DNA from: Pseudoxanthomonas sp.
GTDB lineage: Bacteria > Pseudomonadota > Gammaproteobacteria > Xanthomonadales > Xanthomonadaceae
Direction of reading: 5' to 3'
DNA length: 9,571 nucleotides
Assembly (NCBI GenBank): GCA_026785795.1
Contig: JAJAZJ010000022.1
Location: 1-9,571 of the forward strand
Below, piece after piece: positions 6,923-9,571 of this stretch; the first letter of the stretch is position 1; each line of letters opens with the position of its first letter. Made by a program: the position numbers and the translations under genes. Under the pieces are notes generated by a model. That model was given only the letters and a program-made list of their open reading frames with translations. It was not told the origin of the DNA and did no database searches.

Positions 6923-7070
6923 GCTCGTTGGACGGCGAATATGGCTTCTTAAGCGGCGCGCAAAGTGGGATCGGTGAGCATGGTCAGCTGATCAGCCCAT
7001 GCAGCCACTTTCCCAAGGGGTAGGCCGCGTAGTCGGGCGGGACCACGCGTCCAGGTCCAAGCAATTTGCC

Positions 7071-7111
7071 TAAACAAAACTGCACCGCGACCCGAGTCAT
7101 CCATCGGTCGC
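7071..7111 (-). terminator. possible terminator of the bile-acid-symporter-family operon
   Basis: Read on the minus strand, GCGACCGA (7111-7104) pairs with TCGGGTCGC (7095-7087) with one bulged base and an eight-base loop, starting 8 bases after the symporter stop codon. A T-rich run GTTTTGTTTA (7080-7071) follows, but 6 bases beyond the stem. The gap between stem and T-run makes this an imperfect intrinsic terminator. Confidence 0.4.
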
Positions 7112-7119
7112 CGGCGCCT

Positions 7120-7980
7120 TTATTCCTCTTTCCGCCGATTCAGCCAGAACGCGAACACCGCGGCGGTCAGGAACATCAGCAGGCTGTAGATCGCCGCCGG
7201 CACCGACATGGCCGGATTGCCGAGCACGTTCAAGGCGATATAGATGGCCAGGGTGCCGTTGTGAATGCCGATCTCCATGGCAATCGCAATGGCCTGGCGT
7301 TTGGGCATTTTCAGCGCCAGCGGCGCGGCGTAGCCCACTCCCATGCTGACCAGGTTGAACAACAGGCAGGCCAGGCCCACGGCCACGAACCAGGCCATCA
7401 GGTTGTCCCAGCTCTGGATGAAGGCAATGGCCACCAGCGCCACCAGCACCAGCACCGCCAGCAATCGCAGCGGCTTTTCGGTGCGCGTGGCGAATCCCGG
7501 CGCGCGCGCGCGGATCAGCATGCCGATCAGCACCGGGAACACGATGATGAATGCGACCTCCACGATCTTGCGTACCGGCGGCGGCACGTACTGACCCGCG
7601 CCCAGGAAGTATTCCAGCGCCAGGTTGAGGATCAGCGGCAGGGTCAGCAGGCACAGCACGCTGTTGATCGCGGTCAGGGTGATGTTCAGGGCCACGTCGC
7701 CCCGCGCCAGGTGGCTGTAGATATTGGCGGTTGCCCCGCCAGGCGAGGCGGCCAGCAGCATCAGCCCGACCGCCAGCTCTGGCGGCAGCTTGAACAGCAG
7801 GGCCAGGCCGAAAGCGACCCAGGGCAGCAGCAGGATCTGCAGGGAAAGCCCGGTGAGCACCGCGCGCGGATAGCGTGCGACGCGGCGGAAGTCTTCGACG
7901 GTCAGCCCCAGGCCAAGGCCCAGCATGATCACGCCCAGGGCGAGCGGCAGCAGCAGGGTAGTCAGCAGCGTGGATTGCAT
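7120..7980 (-). CDS. bile acid:sodium symporter (BASS/SLC10) family transporter
   Basis: A 286-residue, very hydrophobic protein of the SBF family (PF01758), with about nine to ten membrane helices. Two motif regions are diagnostic. The first is ASPGGATANIYSHLARGDVAL (A78-P80GG and onward, residues 78-98), matching the PGG...N...LARGNVAL crossover of the ASBT fold. The second is MEIGIHNGTLAI (235-246), matching the second crossover. E236 corresponds to the sodium ligand E260 of the Neisseria ASBT. The position of its Q264 is H240 here, so one Na2-site ligand differs. Bacterial BASS proteins move varied organic anions, so the family name should not be read as bile acid uptake. The short basic/acidic tail NRRKEE is cytoplasmic by charge. 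The start lies 6 bases after the stop of the preceding gene with no Shine-Dalgarno match, which suggests translational coupling. Confidence 0.92.
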   Translation of the reverse strand: MQSTLLTTLLLPLALGVIMLGLGLGLTVEDFRRVARYPRAVLTGLSLQILLLPWVAFGLALLFKLPPELAVGLMLLAASPGGATANIYSHLARGDVALNITLTAINSVLCLLTLPLILNLALEYFLGAGQYVPPPVRKIVEVAFIIVFPVLIGMLIRARAPGFATRTEKPLRLLAVLVLVALVAIAFIQSWDNLMAWFVAVGLACLLFNLVSMGVGYAAPLALKMPKRQAIAIAMEIGIHNGTLAIYIALNVLGNPAMSVPAAIYSLLMFLTAAVFAFWLNRRKEE

Positions 7981-7986
7981 GGGCGG

Positions 7987-8439
7987 TTATTGCTGCGGGC
8001 GCGGCGGGTTTCCGGCATCCACGACGGCCGCGGCCACGGCAGCGCGTGGCCTGGCAATGCGCGCGCCCAACAGGGCCAGCGGAATCGGCAGCACAACGCC
8101 GGCCAGGTTCATCCAGGCCGGATGGGCAATGGTCATGGCGTTCATCACCGCGCCCAGCGTGATCAGCACGCCGATGGCCAAGGCAGCGAAACGCGGATGC
8201 CCGCGACCGATGCGTGCGGCCACCCAGCCACCTATCAGGCTGGCCAGAGCCCAGCCCATCACCACCCAAGCCAGCTTGGCGGGGGAGGAAACAGCCACCA
8301 GCTGGGCCAGGTCCGCCTGGCTGAGCGGCGCCGCGCCCGCTGGCGGTGGGAACAGCAGCATCCCCAGTGCCTCCAGCCCCAGCATCAGCAGCGTGGCTGC
8401 AATCACCCCCAACACGATTCCCAGCACGGTGCGCAGCAT
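7987..8439 (-). CDS. four-helix membrane protein of unknown function
   Basis: A 150-residue protein I do not recognise. It is strongly hydrophobic with about four helices: residues 3-29 (LGIVLGVIAATLLMLGLEAL), about 50-70 (LAWVVMGWALASLIGGWVAA), about 77-96 (FAALAIGVLITLGAVMNAMT) and about 100-122 (WMNLAGVVLPIPLALLGARI). A proline-rich loop, FPPPAG, follows helix 1, and the alanine/proline tail ends PPRPQQ. The internal ATG at 8439 is chosen instead of an ATG 53 codons earlier. The upstream extension is not membrane-like and crosses into the divergent gene, whereas GGGGAAGG lies just before the ATG at 8439. It is the first gene of a tight two-gene unit with the BASS-family transporter (6-base gap). 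A role linked to that transporter is possible but has no direct support. Confidence 0.8.
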   Translation of the reverse strand: MLRTVLGIVLGVIAATLLMLGLEALGMLLFPPPAGAAPLSQADLAQLVAVSSPAKLAWVVMGWALASLIGGWVAARIGRGHPRFAALAIGVLITLGAVMNAMTIAHPAWMNLAGVVLPIPLALLGARIARPRAAVAAAVVDAGNPPRPQQ

Positions 8440-8548
8440 GGTGCCTTCCCCTTCACTGATGACAGCGTCGGTCGCAAGCATGTCCGCAAGCGCGCTGCGC
8501 TGCAAGCCGGCGTAACCTGTGCGCTGACTGGACGGGTGGAGCTGCGGC
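8440..8548. promoter_or_regulatory. divergent intergenic region with TAACCT box
   Basis: These 109 bases separate the membrane-protein operon (minus) from the thioesterase gene (plus). On the plus strand TAACCT (8513-8518), 30 bases before the thioesterase ATG, is a candidate -10. GGTGGAG (8535-8541) is a good ribosome binding site 7 bases before that ATG. On the minus strand GGGGAAGG precedes the ATG at 8439. No operator-like dyad is evident. Confidence 0.4.
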
Positions 8549-9076
8549 ATGAGGGGTGAACAGCGCGAACTGACTTTCCGCTTCCTGGCTGAGCCCACCG
8601 ACGTGAACTACGGCGGCAAGGTGCACGGAGGGGTGGTCATGAAGTGGATCGACCAGGTGGGCTATGCGGCGGCCGTGGGCTGGAGCGGCCACTACAGCGT
8701 GACCGTGGCGGTGGGCGGCATCCGCTTCGTCGCGCCCATCCGCATCAGCGACCTGGTCACGGTCACCGCCACCCTGGTCTACACGGGTACCAGCAGCATG
8801 CACTTCGCCATCGACGTGCGCGCGCGCGATCCGGGGCTCGACCCCAGCCACGCGGACAATCGCCTGTGCACGCACTGCATCATCGTGTTCGTGGCCCTGG
8901 ACGGGGTGGAGGGCAAGCCGATTCCGGTGCCGGCCTGGGAGCCCCGCACGGACGACGATCGCCGCCTGGCCGAGTACGCCACCAAGGTGATGGAGCTCAG
9001 CAAGGGCATTGAGCAGACCGTGGCCCATTACCAGCAAGCGGACACGAAAAAGGCCGCGGATCAGGCGGCCTCTTGA
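8549..9076 (+). CDS. acyl-CoA thioesterase, hotdog fold (ACOT/YciA type)
   Basis: A 175-residue single-hotdog protein predicted to hydrolyse acyl-CoA to free fatty acid and CoA in the cytoplasm. The N-terminal core reads PTDVNYGGKVHGGVVMKWIDQVGYAAA. N20 and D35 match the catalytic Asn/Asp pair of ACOT7-type enzymes with the same 15-residue spacing, and HGG (26-28) caps the hotdog helix. The strand VTVAVGGIRFVAPIRISDLVTV (in two parts, about 51-61 and 62-72) and the TGTSSMHFAIDV block are typical of the family. The C-terminal 45 residues are charged and end KKAADQAAS. Family members form hexamers or trimers of dimers. Chain-length preference cannot be read from the sequence. GGTGGAG lies 7 bases before the ATG. 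The last codons double as a hairpin for the convergent gene. Confidence 0.92.
   Translation: MRGEQRELTFRFLAEPTDVNYGGKVHGGVVMKWIDQVGYAAAVGWSGHYSVTVAVGGIRFVAPIRISDLVTVTATLVYTGTSSMHFAIDVRARDPGLDPSHADNRLCTHCIIVFVALDGVEGKPIPVPAWEPRTDDDRRLAEYATKVMELSKGIEQTVAHYQQADTKKAADQAAS
9047..9071 (-). terminator. intrinsic terminator of the NlpC/P60 gene
   Basis: Read on the minus strand, AGGCCGC (9071-9065) pairs perfectly with GCGGCCT (9057-9051) around a seven-base loop and runs directly into four further Ts (9050-9047), giving a five-T run with the last stem base. The stem starts 28 bases after the NlpC/P60 stop codon. It lies entirely within the last codons of the convergent thioesterase gene. On the plus strand it is followed by CTTGATA, so it is a poorer terminator in that direction. 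Confidence 0.75.
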
Positions 9077-9098
9077 TACAGGCAGGTCCGGGCCATGG

Positions 9099-9571
9099 TT
9101 AAATCGCGACCCGCCGCGCCTGCATGAACTTGTTGCTCCAATAGCCATTGACGAGGCTGTCGACGCGCACATCCTTGCCGGTGCTGGGTGAGTGCAGGAA
9201 GCGGCCTTCGCCCACGTAGATGCCCACGTGGTCCACCCGTCCCCTGCGGCCAAAGAACACCAGGTCGCCCTGCTGCAGGTCGCCGCGGTCCTTGATCAGT
9301 TCGGCGTCGGCCTTGCTGGCCATGTCGCGGGAAACGCGCGGCAGCTCGATGCCAAGCGCGGTGCGGAATACATAGCCGACCAGCCCGCTGCAGTCGAAGC
9401 CGCTGTCCGGGGAGGTACCGCCCCAGCGATAGGGCGTGCCCAGCAGGGTCAGCGCACGCTGCAGCAAGGCCTGGATCGGTGCGCTGGAATCCTGCTTGGC
9501 CAATGCGCCGTTCTGGTCCAGGCGGTAGCTGGCCAGCAGGCGGCTGAGATCACCCGCCAGCAGGGTGGAAC
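9099..9571 (-). CDS. NlpC/P60 (C40) peptidoglycan hydrolase, 5' end outside the window
   Basis: A cysteine peptidase domain of the NlpC/P60 family that cuts peptide stems of peptidoglycan in the periplasm. The domain reads LGTPYRWGGTSPDSGFDCSG, then DHVGIYVGEGRFLHSP. The catalytic Cys is in FDCSG (codon at 9392-9390), the His is in DHVGIY, and the third polar residue is the His of FLHSP. The PRVSRDMA and LQQGDLVFF segments are also typical. The first ATG-like start in frame is a TTG at 9503, but the frame stays open to the window edge. It reads STLLAGDLSRLLASYRLDQN before that point, so the true start, and probably a signal peptide or lipobox, lies to the right. At least 157 residues are present. 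The protein ends FMQARRVAI, followed by its own terminator. It is convergent with the thioesterase gene. Confidence 0.9.
   Translation of the reverse strand, partial: STLLAGDLSRLLASYRLDQNGALAKQDSSAPIQALLQRALTLLGTPYRWGGTSPDSGFDCSGLVGYVFRTALGIELPRVSRDMASKADAELIKDRGDLQQGDLVFFGRRGRVDHVGIYVGEGRFLHSPSTGKDVRVDSLVNGYWSNKFMQARRVAI

Noticed and set aside
7066..8559. 497-codon plus-strand frame opposite the BASS-family and four-helix genes
   Set aside because: The product is a Gln/His/Arg-rich string, typical of the antisense of hydrophobic GC-rich membrane genes. It spans two real genes and a promoter region.
8440..8598. 53-residue N-terminal extension of the four-helix protein
   Set aside because: It would overlap the start of the divergent thioesterase gene and its promoter, and is not membrane-like. 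A good ribosome binding site precedes the internal ATG at 8439.
9099..9503. NlpC/P60 gene as a complete 134-residue protein starting at 9503
   Set aside because: The start codon there is TTG and the reading frame remains open, with coding-like sequence, to the window edge. The gene is treated as truncated by the window.

Overview
The window is GC-rich, densely coding chromosomal DNA from a gammaproteobacterium. The Xanthomonadaceae/Lysobacteraceae (Stenotrophomonas-like) are the best guess. This rests on strong G/C third-position codon use, a tandem ATTCGGT-type intergenic repeat, GTAG-headed palindromic repeats between convergent genes, and TAnnnT boxes without clear -35 elements upstream of genes. 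The assignment is an inference, because there is no rRNA or marker gene here. I see no tRNA, CRISPR array, transposase or phage gene.

Layout, left to right. Positions 1-202 are mostly intergenic, with a heptamer tandem repeat at 108-140. A small four-helix HemJ/CopD-like membrane protein (+, 209-625) converges on a lipoprotein-like alkaline phosphatase (-, 734-2425), with two small palindromic repeats between their 3' ends. The phosphatase is divergent from a DAACS-family amino acid/cation symporter (+, 2574-3854). Next come two consecutive M16B peptidase genes (+, 4063-5442 and 5453-6871). The first carries the zinc site; the second has lost it but keeps the Arg/Tyr substrate-binding pair, so they look like the two halves of one periplasmic heterodimeric protease. 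A 248-base gap with hairpins follows. A minus-strand pair is next: a four-TM protein of unknown function (7987-8439) and a bile acid:sodium symporter family protein (7120-7980). An acyl-CoA thioesterase (+, 8549-9076) is divergent from that pair. It converges on an NlpC/P60 cell-wall hydrolase (-, 9099 to the right edge) whose N-terminus lies outside the window.

The genes are mostly independent housekeeping or envelope functions. There is no sign of a defence island, biosynthetic cluster or mobile element. The most notable observation is in the DAACS symporter. By eye, the residues matching the Na1/Na3 sodium sites of GltPh are altered (N310 to Lys, D405 to Gln, S93 to Ala), while the substrate residues D394 and R397 are kept. 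This hints at altered cation coupling. The other points worth a second look are the split-site M16 pair, an intrinsic terminator for the NlpC gene lying inside the coding end of the thioesterase gene, and the intergenic repeats.
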